Source: CAVWDU01 sp963840725
GTDB lineage: Bacteria > Pseudomonadota > Gammaproteobacteria > Pseudomonadales > Halieaceae
Length of the DNA: 64,000 bases
Direction: 5' to 3'
Assembly (NCBI GenBank): GCA_963840725.1
Contig: CAWIZY010000016.1
Coordinates: 806,001-870,000 of the forward strand
The translations under genes were made by a program, and so were the position numbers. This document shows positions 54,459 to 64,000 of the stretch, piece by piece (within the stretch, counting starts at the first letter, position 1; every line of letters starts with the position of its first letter). Below the pieces are notes generated by a model. That model saw only the letters and a program-made list of their open reading frames with translations. It did not search any database and was not told the DNA's origin.

Positions 54459-55076
54459 TCAGGCCTCCCCATCTTTATAGCGATAGGTCTTGGCGATGAT
54501 GCTCATATTCAAATCGTTTGCATCCTGCGTTCCGGGCATCTTGATACTGAAATCATGCAAAGTCACAATCCGTGGCAAACCCGCCATACCAGAAATAAAA
54601 GCGCCCAGGTCGTGGTAGGAGCCGGATGCCACAATCGATATTGGCAGCTCCACATAGAACTCCTTGCTCAACTCCCGCTTCAGGTCGATGCTAGCCACTT
54701 TCAGGCCGTTGAGCTCTCCCTTGTTGGTGATATCTTCCAGCAAGCCCGGAACCTCAGTGTCACTAGGCAGTTGACTGATCAGCGCGCCAAAGGACTCTTC
54801 CATATCAGCCATTTGCTGCCGGTAGGCATCGAGATTGGCTGCCTGAAAGGCTTTCTTCTCGTAGTCTTCTCTGAGTTTCAGCTCCTGCGCCTCTACAGAG
54901 GCCAGCCGAGTCTCCAGGTCCTTGACGTGATAGTAGTATCCTGCCGCGAGCACCAGGGCCAGCAACAAGACCCAGATGATGACCTTGATCGGCGTCGGCC
55001 AGGAACCGACGTTGTCAAAATCGAGATCGTTGACATTAAACTCGCGCAACGAGCGCATGGTATCTTCGAGTGCCAT
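54459..55076 (-). CDS. pilO: Type IV pilus assembly protein PilO
   Basis: 205 residues. A short cytoplasmic N-terminus (MALEDTMRSLREFNVNDLD) is followed by a membrane helix (VIIWVLLLALVLAAGYYYHV), a coiled coil (ETRLASVEAQELKLREDYEKKA, in part) and a ferredoxin-like periplasmic domain. It dimerises with PilN in the alignment complex. Three bases separate it from pilN. Confidence 0.94.
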   Translation of the reverse strand: MALEDTMRSLREFNVNDLDFDNVGSWPTPIKVIIWVLLLALVLAAGYYYHVKDLETRLASVEAQELKLREDYEKKAFQAANLDAYRQQMADMEESFGALISQLPSDTEVPGLLEDITNKGELNGLKVASIDLKRELSKEFYVELPISIVASGSYHDLGAFISGMAGLPRIVTLHDFSIKMPGTQDANDLNMSIIAKTYRYKDGEA

Positions 55077-55079
55077 CTC

Positions 55080-55646
55080 TTACCCCTCCGCCTCGTCACC
55101 GGTCTCGGGCAACTGCACCTTGACCGTAAGATTAAAAATCGTTGCCGACTCCCCGTATTTGGGTGCCGCTCGCACTTTGTCCAGGCTGGGCTCGGCCAGC
55201 CAATCAGAGCCGTCCAGTCGACGCATCAGACTGGAAACCCGGTTGTTGGATTCCGCGATACCCTCGATGCTGATTTCCTTGTCACTGGTCTTCAGTGAGG
55301 TATAGAAAACCCCGTCGGGTACGGTGCGCACCAACTGATCGAGAATTCTCACAATGATCGGCCGGTTACCCTGCAACTCCTGAATAACCCGCATCCGCTC
55401 CACCAGCTGGTTGCGCTTTTTCTGCAGCTCACGAATCTCGGCGACCTTCTTATCCAGCTCGGCTATGTTGTCGCTGAGATACTTGTTGCGTGCCTGCTGG
55501 TACTCAATCTGGCTGTTGACCACACGATCTGCCAACATCACCAGGCCGACGCCCAGGGCAAAGACCAGCGCCAGTACAGCGAGAAACTCTTTCTTCAGCT
55601 CCTGGCGCCGTTCCTCGCGCCACGGCAATAAGTTAATACGTGCCAT
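55080..55646 (-). CDS. pilN: Type IV pilus assembly protein PilN
   Basis: 188 residues starting MARINLLPWREERRQELKKEF, the PilM-binding INLLPWRE motif being diagnostic. One membrane helix (LAVLALVFALGVGLVMLA), a coiled coil and a periplasmic domain follow. Its ATG overlaps the pilM stop region, indicating coupling. Confidence 0.95.
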   Translation of the reverse strand: MARINLLPWREERRQELKKEFLAVLALVFALGVGLVMLADRVVNSQIEYQQARNKYLSDNIAELDKKVAEIRELQKKRNQLVERMRVIQELQGNRPIIVRILDQLVRTVPDGVFYTSLKTSDKEISIEGIAESNNRVSSLMRRLDGSDWLAEPSLDKVRAAPKYGESATIFNLTVKVQLPETGDEAEG

Positions 55647-56710
55647 TAGTCGAAGCTCCTTAGGGCGAGGCCGCAGGCGATCATCATCGCCGGTGCATCA
55701 CTGCTCAAGGCAACCGCATTGACCCGTGAGGAGATCGCCATGCTGCCAAATGGGTTGGCGACCGCCGTTGGCGTCCCCAGCTTTTCCTGCACCAGATCTA
55801 CCAGCCCCTCCATGGAGGCCACGCCGCCGGCGAGGATGATGTAATCAACATCGTTGTACTGGCTTGAGGAGAAGAAAAACTGCAGCGAACGCGCCACCTG
55901 CTGGACAACGGCATCCTTGAAAGGCAGCAAAACTTCGGGTTCGTAGTCGTCCGGCAGACCGCCCTGCTTCTTGGCAAGGCCTGCCTCTTCAAGAGGCAAT
56001 CCGTAACGACGCATAATTTCATCCGTGAGCTGCTTGCCGCCAAACAACTGCTCCCGCGTGTAAATCGTCTGGCCATTGGTCAGCACACTCAGAGTGGTCA
56101 TGGTCGCGCCTATATCAACCACGGCCACCGTGCTTTCATCGGCGAGATCCAGCTGATGCTGGATCAGGGTGTAGGCCCGCTCCATGGCATAGGCTTCCAC
56201 ATCCATGATGCGGGGGCTCAGGTCGGCGGCTTCGATCGCCTCCACCCGGGCATCAATGGTTTCCCGGCGGCAGGCGGCGAGCAGCACTTCTACCTGCCCC
56301 TCTTTGTCCTGCACCTGGCCCAGCACTTCGAAATCGATCGCCACCTCCTCCAGCGGATACGGTATGTACTGATCCGCTTCCAGGGTGAGCTGGGTTTCCA
56401 TGTCGTCTTCGTTGAGACCGGCAGGCATATCGATCATCTTGGTGATGACCGACGAACCGGCGACAGCGGCAGCCACAGTCTTCAGTTTGGTGCGAGATTG
56501 GGTCACTACACTGCGGATAGCGTTGGCAACGCCGTCCATGTCATTGACGTTTTTCTCGATGACCGCATCCTGCGGCAGTGAACTCACTGCGTAGCTCTCG
56601 ACGCGATAGCGATCACCCGAATAACTCAATTCCAGCAGCTTGACTGTCGTTGAACTGACGTCCAGCCCCAGCACCGGCGTGGTCTTTTTCTTTCCTATTA
56701 GCCCCAGCAA
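55646..56710 (-). CDS. pilM: Type IV pilus assembly protein PilM (actin-like ATPase)
   Basis: 354 residues. It starts MLGLIGKKKTTPVLGLDVSS, and the actin-like phosphate motifs are LGLDVSSTTVKLLEL, VAVVDIGATMTTLSVL and IILAGGVASMEGL. It binds PilN on the cytoplasmic face and links pilus assembly ATPases to the alignment complex. First gene of pilMNOPQ, divergent from ponA. Confidence 0.96.
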   Translation of the reverse strand: MLGLIGKKKTTPVLGLDVSSTTVKLLELSYSGDRYRVESYAVSSLPQDAVIEKNVNDMDGVANAIRSVVTQSRTKLKTVAAAVAGSSVITKMIDMPAGLNEDDMETQLTLEADQYIPYPLEEVAIDFEVLGQVQDKEGQVEVLLAACRRETIDARVEAIEAADLSPRIMDVEAYAMERAYTLIQHQLDLADESTVAVVDIGATMTTLSVLTNGQTIYTREQLFGGKQLTDEIMRRYGLPLEEAGLAKKQGGLPDDYEPEVLLPFKDAVVQQVARSLQFFFSSSQYNDVDYIILAGGVASMEGLVDLVQEKLGTPTAVANPFGSMAISSRVNAVALSSDAPAMMIACGLALRSFD

Positions 56711-56895
56711 TTTTATTTCCTATTGGTATCGCTTAATTAGGATATTCTTATGTCTTGTTGCCATTTAATTCTGGGTACCACCGAGATATAAAACAAGCCC
56801 AAATGTATCAAAAGTCCAAAAAAGCATATAATTCCAACCCACCGCTTCCGGCCGCCTCCAGGACCCGCGTAAGCTGCTGAAAATATAAGGATTAC

Positions 56896-59376
56896 ATGTT
56901 TTTTCTGCGCCTTCTTTTCCGTCTCGCGTTCTTCGGTCTGTTCGGTGGTCTCTGGCTGCTGGCGGGTGTCTACCTGTACCTCAGTCCCGGATTGCCCGAC
57001 GTTGAAACCCTGCGGGATGTACAACTGCAGACGCCGATGCGGGTCTATACCCGGGAAGGGGACCTGATTGGCCAGTTCGGTGAACAGAAGCGCAGCCCGC
57101 TCTCTTTTGATGACGTTCCATCACAATTCGTTGACGCCCTGCTGGCGGCAGAGGATGACAACTTTTTCCGCCATCGCGGCATTGACCTGATGGGTCTGAT
57201 GCGCGCTGTTTCGGAACTGGTACTGACCGGCCAGAAAGGTTCTGGGGGCAGCACCCTGACCATGCAGGTCGCGCGCAACTATTTCCTCAGCCTCGAACGC
57301 ACGTTCATGCGCAAGTTCAACGAAATTCTTCTCGCGCTGGAGATTGAGCGGGAGCTGGATAAAGAAGAAATTTTCGAACTCTACTTCAATCGCGTATTTC
57401 TCGGTCACCGCGCCTACGGTTTTGAAGCAGCAGCCCAGGTGTACTACGGCAAACACATAGGAGAACTCAGCCTGGCCGAGCATGCCATGCTGGCAGGTAT
57501 CCCCAAAGCGCCCTCGACAAACAACCCCATCACCGGACCCCAGTCGGGCAAACAACGGCGCAATTGGATACTCGGTCGCATGCTCAGCCTTGGCTACATT
57601 GACCAGAGCCAATACGACACGTCCATAGCAGCCCCCGTGACCGCCAGTCATCACGGGGCGCAAATCAGTTTCGCGGCCCACTACGCAGCGGAAATGGCTC
57701 GCCAGGAAATGCTCGACCGCTACGGCATGAGTGCCTACACCGACGGTTTTCACGTCTACACCACAATCAGCCGTGATTTACAGCAACACGCGCAGGCGGC
57801 AATCGTCGAGGGCTTGATGACCTACGACGAACGCCATGGCTATCGGGGGCCGGAACGTCAACTACCCCCGAGCGGGCCAGACCAGACCGCTGCGGACATC
57901 ACCGCAGGAAACGCCATTCCGGACAGTTGGCTGCAAACCCTTGAAGAGACCCGCGAGACAGCAGGCCTGACCCCGGCCATTGTTCATGAGGTACTGGAAG
58001 ACGGCTACGTTATTGTCCTTCCCGGTGGGCAACTGGACCGCCTTGACTGGGATAAGGGCCCCGCTCAGGCCAAACCCTACCTGAGCGAAGACTCCCTGGG
58101 GAAGCCCGCCGCAACGCCGGCGGAGCTGTTTGCCCCGGGTGACCTCATCCGGGTCAGACCCACTGAAGAAGGTGACTGGCAACTCACCCAGATTCCTGCC
58201 GCACAAGCTGCCCTGGTGTCACTCAACCCGAACAACGGGGCCATTTTAAGCGTCGTTGGCGGCCTGGAGTTTGACCAGAGCAAATTCAATCGCGCCACCC
58301 AGGCAAAACGCCAGCCGGGATCCAACTTCAAGCCATTCCTTTACAGTGCAGCACTCGATGCCGGGTTCACGGCAGCCAGTATCATCAACGATGCGCCAGT
58401 GGTGGTCGATGACAGATCGCTGGAGGGCATCTGGCGACCTGAGAACGACGGTGGGAGATTCTACGGACCCACCCGTTTGCGACTGGCGCTGACCAAGTCC
58501 CGCAACCTGGTCTCCATACGCCTGCTACAGCAACTCGGTGTCAGGGAGCTGATCGACTATGTGGGAGAGCTGGGTTTCGACACCTCGGGCCTGGCGCCGG
58601 ATCTCTCCCTCGCCCTGGGCACCCATTCGATCAGCCCGCTGGAACTCGCTGTCAGCTATGCCACCCTCGCCAATGGCGGCTACCGGGTTGAGCCCTATCT
58701 GATTTCCAGCATCACTAACCTGGCAGGGGATGCTCTGTTCAGCGCGAGGCCCGTCACGGTCTGCGAAGTGTGCGAGCAGCCCGCAAGCCCGGATCTGACG
58801 CAGGGCATTGGCCAGCCCTCGGATTCGGTCGCCGAGGCCTCGATGGACAACCCGGTGCAAGACGACGCCCTGCCTGTAGCCCCGAGGGTTATGGATGCGC
58901 GTATCAACTTTATCATCGATAGCATCCTGCAGGATGTTATAACCCGCGGCACCGGGCGACGCGCCAAGGTCCTGGAGCGCAACGACCTCGCCGGCAAGAC
59001 GGGCACCACCAATGGCCCCATGGACGCCTGGTTCTCTGGTTACAACCGCGATGTGGTTACCACAACCTGGGTGGGTTTTGACGGTTACACCCCGCTGGGC
59101 CGCCGGGAGTTCGGTGGCACCGCAGCCCTGCCGATCTGGATTAACTTCATGCGCGAAGCCTTGCGAGACAGCGAAGACGTCGAACGGGAAATGCCCCCGG
59201 GAATCGTCACCGTGCGAATTGACTCCGAGACCGGCTTGCTGGCCGACTCACGCCAGAAAAACACTATCTTTGAATTTTTCCGCGAGGAGAATGTACCGGA
59301 AGCCGGCGCCATCGCTCGTGGCAGCGACACCGGCAGCGGCAATCGGGACAGCCTGGACCGGGATATATTCGACTAA
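56896..59376 (+). CDS. mrcA: Penicillin-binding protein 1A (bifunctional)
   Basis: 826 residues with an N-terminal membrane anchor (LLFRLAFFGLFGGLWLLAG). The GT51 transglycosylase domain has the catalytic Glu in LLAAEDDNFFRHRGID and also GSGGSTLTMQVARNYF. An OB-like insert precedes the transpeptidase domain, whose motifs are the Ser-x-x-Lys in QPGSNFKPF, SRN in LTKSRNLVSIRLL and KTGTTN. It polymerises and cross-links peptidoglycan. An AAGGA site precedes the ATG. The gene (ponA in Pseudomonas) is classically adjacent and divergent to pilM. Confidence 0.96.
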   Translation: MFFLRLLFRLAFFGLFGGLWLLAGVYLYLSPGLPDVETLRDVQLQTPMRVYTREGDLIGQFGEQKRSPLSFDDVPSQFVDALLAAEDDNFFRHRGIDLMGLMRAVSELVLTGQKGSGGSTLTMQVARNYFLSLERTFMRKFNEILLALEIERELDKEEIFELYFNRVFLGHRAYGFEAAAQVYYGKHIGELSLAEHAMLAGIPKAPSTNNPITGPQSGKQRRNWILGRMLSLGYIDQSQYDTSIAAPVTASHHGAQISFAAHYAAEMARQEMLDRYGMSAYTDGFHVYTTISRDLQQHAQAAIVEGLMTYDERHGYRGPERQLPPSGPDQTAADITAGNAIPDSWLQTLEETRETAGLTPAIVHEVLEDGYVIVLPGGQLDRLDWDKGPAQAKPYLSEDSLGKPAATPAELFAPGDLIRVRPTEEGDWQLTQIPAAQAALVSLNPNNGAILSVVGGLEFDQSKFNRATQAKRQPGSNFKPFLYSAALDAGFTAASIINDAPVVVDDRSLEGIWRPENDGGRFYGPTRLRLALTKSRNLVSIRLLQQLGVRELIDYVGELGFDTSGLAPDLSLALGTHSISPLELAVSYATLANGGYRVEPYLISSITNLAGDALFSARPVTVCEVCEQPASPDLTQGIGQPSDSVAEASMDNPVQDDALPVAPRVMDARINFIIDSILQDVITRGTGRRAKVLERNDLAGKTGTTNGPMDAWFSGYNRDVVTTTWVGFDGYTPLGRREFGGTAALPIWINFMREALRDSEDVEREMPPGIVTVRIDSETGLLADSRQKNTIFEFFREENVPEAGAIARGSDTGSGNRDSLDRDIFD

Positions 59377-59394
59377 CAAAGCACCTGCACAGCC

Positions 59395-60645
59395 TTATAA
59401 CGCGGGGCAGTAGTTCTCCGGATAGGGCAGGCGGGCTACACCGCTGTCAACTGCGGCCCGGGCGACCGCCGTGGCGATACGCTCCAGGAGCCGACCGTCC
59501 ATTGGCTTGGGTATGATGTACTCGGGCCCGAATGACAGCGAATCCACCCCGCAGGCGGCCAGCACCTCTGCGGGGACGTCCTCTCTGGCCAGCTCTCTGA
59601 GCGCGTGAACAGCAGCGATTTTCATATCTTCGTTGATGCAACGGGCGCGCACATCCAGTGCACCGCGGAAAATAAACGGAAACCCCAGCACATTGTTGAC
59701 CTGGTTGGGATAGTCCGAACGACCCGTGGCAATTATCAGGTCGTCGCGGGTTGCCCGGGCCACTTCCGGGGTGATTTCCGGATCGGGATTGGAACAGGCA
59801 AAAACCACCGGCCGATCCGCCATAGAGAGCAGCATTTCCGGGTTCATCAAATTGGCGCCAGATAGCCCCACGAAGGCATCGGCGCCCCGCAGCGCATCGG
59901 TGAGGCTGCGCTTGTCCGTGGCGTTGGCAAATTCTTCCTTGTAGGCATTGAGACCTTCCCGCCCGGCATAGATGACGCCGCGCCGGTCCAGCATGTAAAT
60001 ATTTTCCCGTCGGGCCCCCAGGCTGACCAGCAGACGCATACAGGCAATTGCCGCCGCGCCTGCGCCGAGACAGGTAATCACCGCATCCTCGAGGCGCTTG
60101 CCCTGAATTTCAAGTGCACTGATCATGCCGGCAGCCGTCACAATAGCAGTGCCATGCTGGTCATCATGGAATACCGGGATGTCGCAAAGCTCGATCAGAG
60201 CAGCCTCTATTTCAAAACACTCCGGTGCCTTGATATCTTCGAGATTGATACCGCCGAAAGTGCCCGCTATGTTGGCGACCGTATCAACAAACTCCGTCGC
60301 CTCTTCCGTGGCGACTTCGATATCGATCGAGTTGATCCCCGCAAATCGCTTGAATAACAGCGCCTTTCCCTCCATAACCGGCTTGCTGGCCAGCGCCCCG
60401 AGGTTGCCCAGGCCCAGCACCGCGGTGCCATTACTGATCACCGCAACCAGATTGCCCTTGGCGGTGTAGCGGTAAGCATTGTCCGGATCGGCGGCAATTT
60501 CGCGACAGGGCTCGGCAACCCCCGGGCTGTAGGCCAGGGCGAGGTCCCGCTGGGTCGCTGCCGGGGTAGTGAGTTCGACACTGATTTTGCCCGGGGTGGG
60601 CGCGGCGTGGTAGTCCAGAGCGGCCTGCTTGTAATCATTGGACAT
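59395..60645 (-). CDS. Malic enzyme (short form, oxaloacetate-decarboxylating)
   Basis: 416 residues. Tyr and Lys catalytic regions are visible in LALAYSPGVAEPC and NLVAVISNGTAVLGLGNLG. The metal site is DIPVFHDDQHGTA, and the NAD(P) Rossmann motif is ITCLGAGAAAIACMRLL. It converts malate to pyruvate and CO2. It lacks the C-terminal phosphotransacetylase-like domain of MaeB. Cofactor specificity (NAD or NADP) cannot be fixed by eye. It converges with the PBP1A gene. Confidence 0.93.
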   Translation of the reverse strand: MSNDYKQAALDYHAAPTPGKISVELTTPAATQRDLALAYSPGVAEPCREIAADPDNAYRYTAKGNLVAVISNGTAVLGLGNLGALASKPVMEGKALLFKRFAGINSIDIEVATEEATEFVDTVANIAGTFGGINLEDIKAPECFEIEAALIELCDIPVFHDDQHGTAIVTAAGMISALEIQGKRLEDAVITCLGAGAAAIACMRLLVSLGARRENIYMLDRRGVIYAGREGLNAYKEEFANATDKRSLTDALRGADAFVGLSGANLMNPEMLLSMADRPVVFACSNPDPEITPEVARATRDDLIIATGRSDYPNQVNNVLGFPFIFRGALDVRARCINEDMKIAAVHALRELAREDVPAEVLAACGVDSLSFGPEYIIPKPMDGRLLERIATAVARAAVDSGVARLPYPENYCPAL

Positions 60646-60752
60646 GGGCGGTTATCCCCTGGCGCGGCGACATTCAAAAAAAGGTTCCAGAGAATATAGA
60701 AAAGCCTGACGCGTCACAAGGCGAAACAAGGGCCGGATCTACTCTGCCAGGA

Positions 60753-61598
60753 TCAGTGCTCGGACAGCATGGTCGGATGGGTGAGTTGCATCTGCCACCA
60801 ACCGTCCCGGGACACCAGCCAGCCCCTAACCTCGACCTGCCGACCCTCCAGATTCCGCAGCTGCTCGCGCGGCAACAGGGGCTGTATCGAGCGGTCGACA
60901 CGCACACCGAGCTTACCGCCCAATTGAATCCACCAGCCGTTGCTTTTAAACGACACCCGGGTGACCCGATCACGCACTCGGGCAAATCCGCCCTGTCCGG
61001 CGGCCAGATCACTCACCCGGACCGCTCGATAGCGAGGCAGACCCCAAACCCCGCGCCCGGCCGCAGCCGCTTCGCGCTCCGCAGCTTGAAGGCAGTCAAC
61101 CAAGGCCACATTGGGCGCTACAGCGACGTGAAACCCGAGGCCGCGGCGCAATAGCATCGATTCGATGCTATTGCCATCGAGGTCAAAGAGGTGCGCCAGT
61201 CTGCGGCCGTAGCGGTCCCTCCCATCCTCGCCATCCTGGACCAGCACTGTGCGATCATCCACCCACTCGCGCAGTGCCTCGGTCGCTTCCCTGGCCAGCG
61301 GCTCTGCAGGGCGGCCGTCGTGATTCATCTCCGGCGCGTTCACACCAATCAAACGGACTTTGTCCCCGCCGGCGAAGTGCACGGTGTCACCATCGACCAC
61401 GTGCGTGACCCGGTGGGTCGGCAATCGATCCGGATCTCCGTAGCAAGCCTCAGGCGCTGCCCTGGAGCAGCCCGCCAGCGCCATGAAAAGAGCAAACAGA
61501 AGCAGCAGGCCCCTGCGAGGAGACGATTTTCGAGCAGAAAAAAAACGCCGCCCCGAACCGGGACGGCGTCTTGTATTGCCTGCAGATGACCTCAGCAT
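60753..61598 (-). CDS. Thermonuclease (SNase)-like lipoprotein
   Basis: 281 residues. The N-terminus contains a lipobox (LFALFMALAGCSRA, Cys near 44). The SNase domain follows: VVDGDTVHFAGGDKVRLIGVNAPEMNHDGRPAEP with catalytic-type Asp, Arg and Glu, then VLVQDGEDGRDRYGRRLAHLF. A C-terminal OB-like domain (~100 residues, RVTRVSFKSNGWWIQLGGKLGV) is attached. The only usable start is ATG 61598, so codons ~10-20 are encoded by the terminator hairpin of rpmE (61538-61571). A start after the hairpin would lose most of the signal peptide. Pseudomonas has a homologue at the same position. Confidence 0.82.
   Translation of the reverse strand: MLRSSAGNTRRRPGSGRRFFSARKSSPRRGLLLLFALFMALAGCSRAAPEACYGDPDRLPTHRVTHVVDGDTVHFAGGDKVRLIGVNAPEMNHDGRPAEPLAREATEALREWVDDRTVLVQDGEDGRDRYGRRLAHLFDLDGNSIESMLLRRGLGFHVAVAPNVALVDCLQAAEREAAAAGRGVWGLPRYRAVRVSDLAAGQGGFARVRDRVTRVSFKSNGWWIQLGGKLGVRVDRSIQPLLPREQLRNLEGRQVEVRGWLVSRDGWWQMQLTHPTMLSEH
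61538..61571 (-). terminator. Intrinsic terminator after rpmE, inside the nuclease reading frame
   Basis: On the minus strand ACGCCGTCCC / GGGGCGGCGT forms a 10-bp stem with a 5-base loop (GGTTC), followed by eight T residues. It begins 46 bp after the rpmE stop and lies about 30-60 bp inside the nuclease gene, so most rpmE transcripts should end within it. Confidence 0.85.
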
Positions 61599-61616
61599 GG
61601 AGGTGGACCTGCGGCG

Positions 61617-61832
61617 TTAGCGCTTGCTGCCACGCCCCCCGAACCGCTTGTTAAAGCGATCCACACGGCCGCCACTGTCGACCACTTTTTGCTTGCCAGT
61701 GAAGAACGGGTGGCACTGTGAGCACACGTCTACCTGCAGATCCTCGCAGAGCGTGGAGCGGGTCTGGATCTTGTTGCCGCAACTGCAGGTCGCGGTAATG
61801 GCTTCGTACTTGGGGTGTATATCAGCTTTCAT
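61617..61832 (-). CDS. rpmE: 50S ribosomal protein L31 (zinc-binding type)
   Basis: 71 residues from the ATG at 61832 (MKADIHPKYEAITATCSCGN). The four zinc ligands are present in CSCGN and CSQCHPF, marking the primary C+ form rather than the zinc-independent paralogue. C-terminal GRVDRFNKRFG is typical. It binds the intersubunit bridge of the ribosome. Confidence 0.96.
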   Translation of the reverse strand: MKADIHPKYEAITATCSCGNKIQTRSTLCEDLQVDVCSQCHPFFTGKQKVVDSGGRVDRFNKRFGGRGSKR

Positions 61833-62144
61833 GATGGTGCTCCTCGTAAGCGGCGCCGCCACCTGATCTCGGGATAGTCCCGGTCAGGCACCGCACCTGT
61901 ATTTTGGTTCTACACGGCCAGCACTCGCAAACCCAACGCTTTATTGCGCACGACCTGGCCGGTCAAAAAATAGGCGCGCATCTTACCAGACACAGCCCGA
62001 TAAGCAAGAGCTGGCATGGATCTGCCGCGCTGGGTCATTGCGAACTGATGGTGCGGGACACTAGAATGCAACCTTGTCACCCCCCTCTGGCCCCGGCCGG
62101 CAGCGTGACCCACTCGATCCCGTGACCCACAAGAGAAGCTGCGC
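61833..62144. other. Divergent rpmE-priA intergenic region (312 bp)
   Basis: No gene recognised. It should hold the divergent promoters of rpmE and priA. Short open frames here show no family resemblance. Confidence 0.5.
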
Positions 62145-64000
62145 CATGCCCTTACTTCGCCTGGCGGTCCCCGTCCCGCTGCGGCGCTACTTCGACTATC
62201 TGCCTCCGGCTGACCTGGACGAGGAAGCGCTGCAAGCCCTGCGGCCGGGCTGCCGATTCAGCGTGCCTTTTGGCAAGCGCACACTCACCGGCTGGCTGGT
62301 GGGCCTGTCGCCCGACAGCGCGGTTCCCGAGGCCTCTTTGAAGCGGGCACTGGCCCTGCTGGACAAGCAGTCACTACTGCCACCGGCGGTCGTCGAACTC
62401 TGTAACTGGGCTATCCGCTACTACCATCATCCTCCCGGAGAGGTCTTCGCGGCCGCATTCCCGAGTCGTTTGCGACAGGGCAAGCCACACCGCAGCGCGG
62501 GCGTCCCCGGTTGGCGATTGACCGACCGGGGTAAGGGCTTGCCCACGGGAGCCCTCGCTCGCTCGCCGAGGCAAAGCCAGGCCCTCGCTCTATTACAACA
62601 AAACCCTGAGCTGGAGCAGGCAAAATTTACTACGGACGGAATAACACCGGGTATTTTGCAGCAATTGATGAAAAAAACCCTGGTGGAACGCTGCACTATC
62701 ACACCCGCGGCACAAACACCACTGAGCCGCCCGGCGCTGGCACTCAATGAGGAGCAGGCTGCGGTATTGGCAGCCATGCAGGGGTCCGCCGGCATATTCA
62801 GCAGCCACCTGCTGGAGGGCGTCACCGGTAGTGGCAAAACCGAAATCTACCTGCAGTTAATCGACCAATGCCTGCAGCGCGGCGAACAGGCGTTGGTATT
62901 GATTCCCGAGATCGGCCTCACCCCGCAGACGCTGGATCGCTTCCAGCAACGATTTGACGCCAGCATCGTGGTATTCCATTCCGGTCTGGCCGAGGGTGAG
63001 CGAGAGCGCGCCTGGGAAGCGGCACGAACCGGGCTCGCACACATTGTCATTGGCACCCGGTCAGCCATCTTCACGCCCCTGCACAAACTGGGCCAGATCA
63101 TTGTCGATGAAGAGCATGACCAGTCCTACAAGCAGCAGGATGGTTTCCGTTATTCCGCGCGTGATGTGGCCGTAAAGCGGGCACAGTTGGAGCAATGCCC
63201 CATTATGCTCGGTAGCGCCACACCCTCCCTGGAGAGCCTGCATAATGCCCTCACAGACCGGTATCAGCTGCACCGATTGCGCGAGCGCGCCGGTGCAGCG
63301 GCCCTGCCCGACATAAAAATCATCGACATCCGCAAGCAGGCACTCCAGGCCGGTCTTTCTGCACCCCTGCTGCAGGCCCTCAAAAGCTGCGGCGAGCGCA
63401 GCGAGCAAGCGCTGCTATTCCTCAACCGGCGGGGGTTCGCGCCCACCCTGCGGTGCCACGACTGCGGCTGGATCAGCCAGTGTGACGCCTGCGACGCACG
63501 CCTCACTGTGCACCGTCGCCGAGGCCAGTTGCGTTGTCACCACTGTGGTGGCAATGCAGCGCTGCCTCGGCGATGCCCCGCCTGCGGAGGCGCTCGCCTG
63601 CTCACTGCGGGACTGGGGACCGAGCAGACCGAAGAGTTCCTGCGGCAGCATTTTCCCGAGCGGCCGGTAATAAGAGTAGACAGTGACTCCATGCAGGGGC
63701 AGTCAGCCATGCGCGACCTGGTAGCCCAGTTGCAGCGCGGGGAGCCCTGCATTTTGCTCGGCACCCAGATGTTGACCAAGGGCCACCATTTCCCCGGGAT
63801 CAGCCTGGTGGCTGTTATCGACGCTGACGCCATGTTGTTCAGCACGGATTTTCGCGGTGAAGAGCGGATGGCACAGTTGCTCACCCAGGTGGCCGGTCGC
63901 GCAGGCCGCGCCACTGCGCCCGGCAGCGTACTGCTCCAGACCCACTACCCCGACCACCCGGCGGTGCAGTCGATAGTGACCGAGTCTTACAGTGAACGAG
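62145..64000 (+). CDS. priA: Primosomal replication protein N' (PriA helicase), partial at right edge
   Basis: At least 618 residues, open at the window edge. PriA restarts stalled replication forks by 3'-5' helicase action and primosome loading. The N-terminal DNA-binding domain (LRLAVPVPLRRYFDYLPP; GCRFSVPFGKRTLTGWLVG) is followed by Walker A GVTGSGKTEIY, the DEEHDQSYKQ box, GTRSAIFTPL and LGSATPSLES. Two zinc sites are formed by the Cys pairs of RCHDCGWISQCDACD and RCHHCGGN...RCPACGG. Helicase motifs LGTQMLTKGHHFPG and QVAGRAGR complete it. No frame break is seen. Confidence 0.96.

Overview
The window is a GC-rich, gene-dense stretch of a gammaproteobacterial chromosome. The right third (about 42.7-64 kb) keeps the gene order known from Pseudomonas and relatives: priA, rpmE, a nuclease lipoprotein, malic enzyme, ponA, pilMNOPQ, aroK, aroB, gltB, gltD, hemE. 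A DUF3094 protein, a HdfR-like LysR regulator and a large TonB-dependent receptor also fit an aquatic gammaproteobacterium. A marine Halieaceae/Cellvibrionales-type host is my inference, not something the sequence proves.

Layout. 0-7 kb: start of a LysR regulator, mtnA, a small membrane protein, a polyamine catabolic pair (puuA-like glutamine synthetase, divergent puuB-like oxidase) and a TonB-dependent receptor. 7-15 kb: mixed housekeeping and unknown genes, namely a CPA1 antiporter with an RCK-like tail, a retropepsin-like protease, a thioesterase, a YkgJ cysteine-cluster protein, a renalase-like oxidoreductase and a short RNase J-type nuclease. 15-24.5 kb: an NtrY-like kinase and a sigma-54 activator divergent from an HlyD/ABC-ATPase/FtsX-permease operon. 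The shared intergenic region holds an excellent sigma-54 promoter and two helically phased dyads. A DUF6090-like protein and a UbiA prenyltransferase follow. 24.6-30.8 kb: an NAD-dependent molybdenum formate dehydrogenase operon in which FdsG and FdsB are one fused protein. 31-32.6 kb: an intact IS481-family element 17 bp from the 3' end of tRNA-Pro(CGG). 32.7-42.7 kb: DUF3094, an acyl-CoA dehydrogenase, comF, modABC, srkA, a hexapeptide acyltransferase, a TrmB-like methyltransferase and cysE. 42.7-64 kb: the conserved block listed above.

Functional links. ModABC would supply the molybdate needed by the formate dehydrogenase a few kilobases away. PilMNOPQ form the type IV pilus alignment complex and secretin. 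GltBD and the PuuA/PuuB pair both handle glutamate and amine nitrogen. The kinase/activator pair very probably controls the adjacent ABC operon through sigma-54.

Sequence quality. Genes between about 33.7-37.6 kb and 45-52 kb (acyl-CoA dehydrogenase, comF, modB, gltD, gltB, aroB, pilQ) carry single-base indels, several of them in short homopolymers, and aroK has one in-frame stop. All are conserved genes that read through normally once corrected, so assembly error is the likeliest cause. These genes are given as single loci with the defects noted. An apparent ComF-ModA fusion is one of these artefacts. No CRISPR array, prophage or recognisable defence island was seen.
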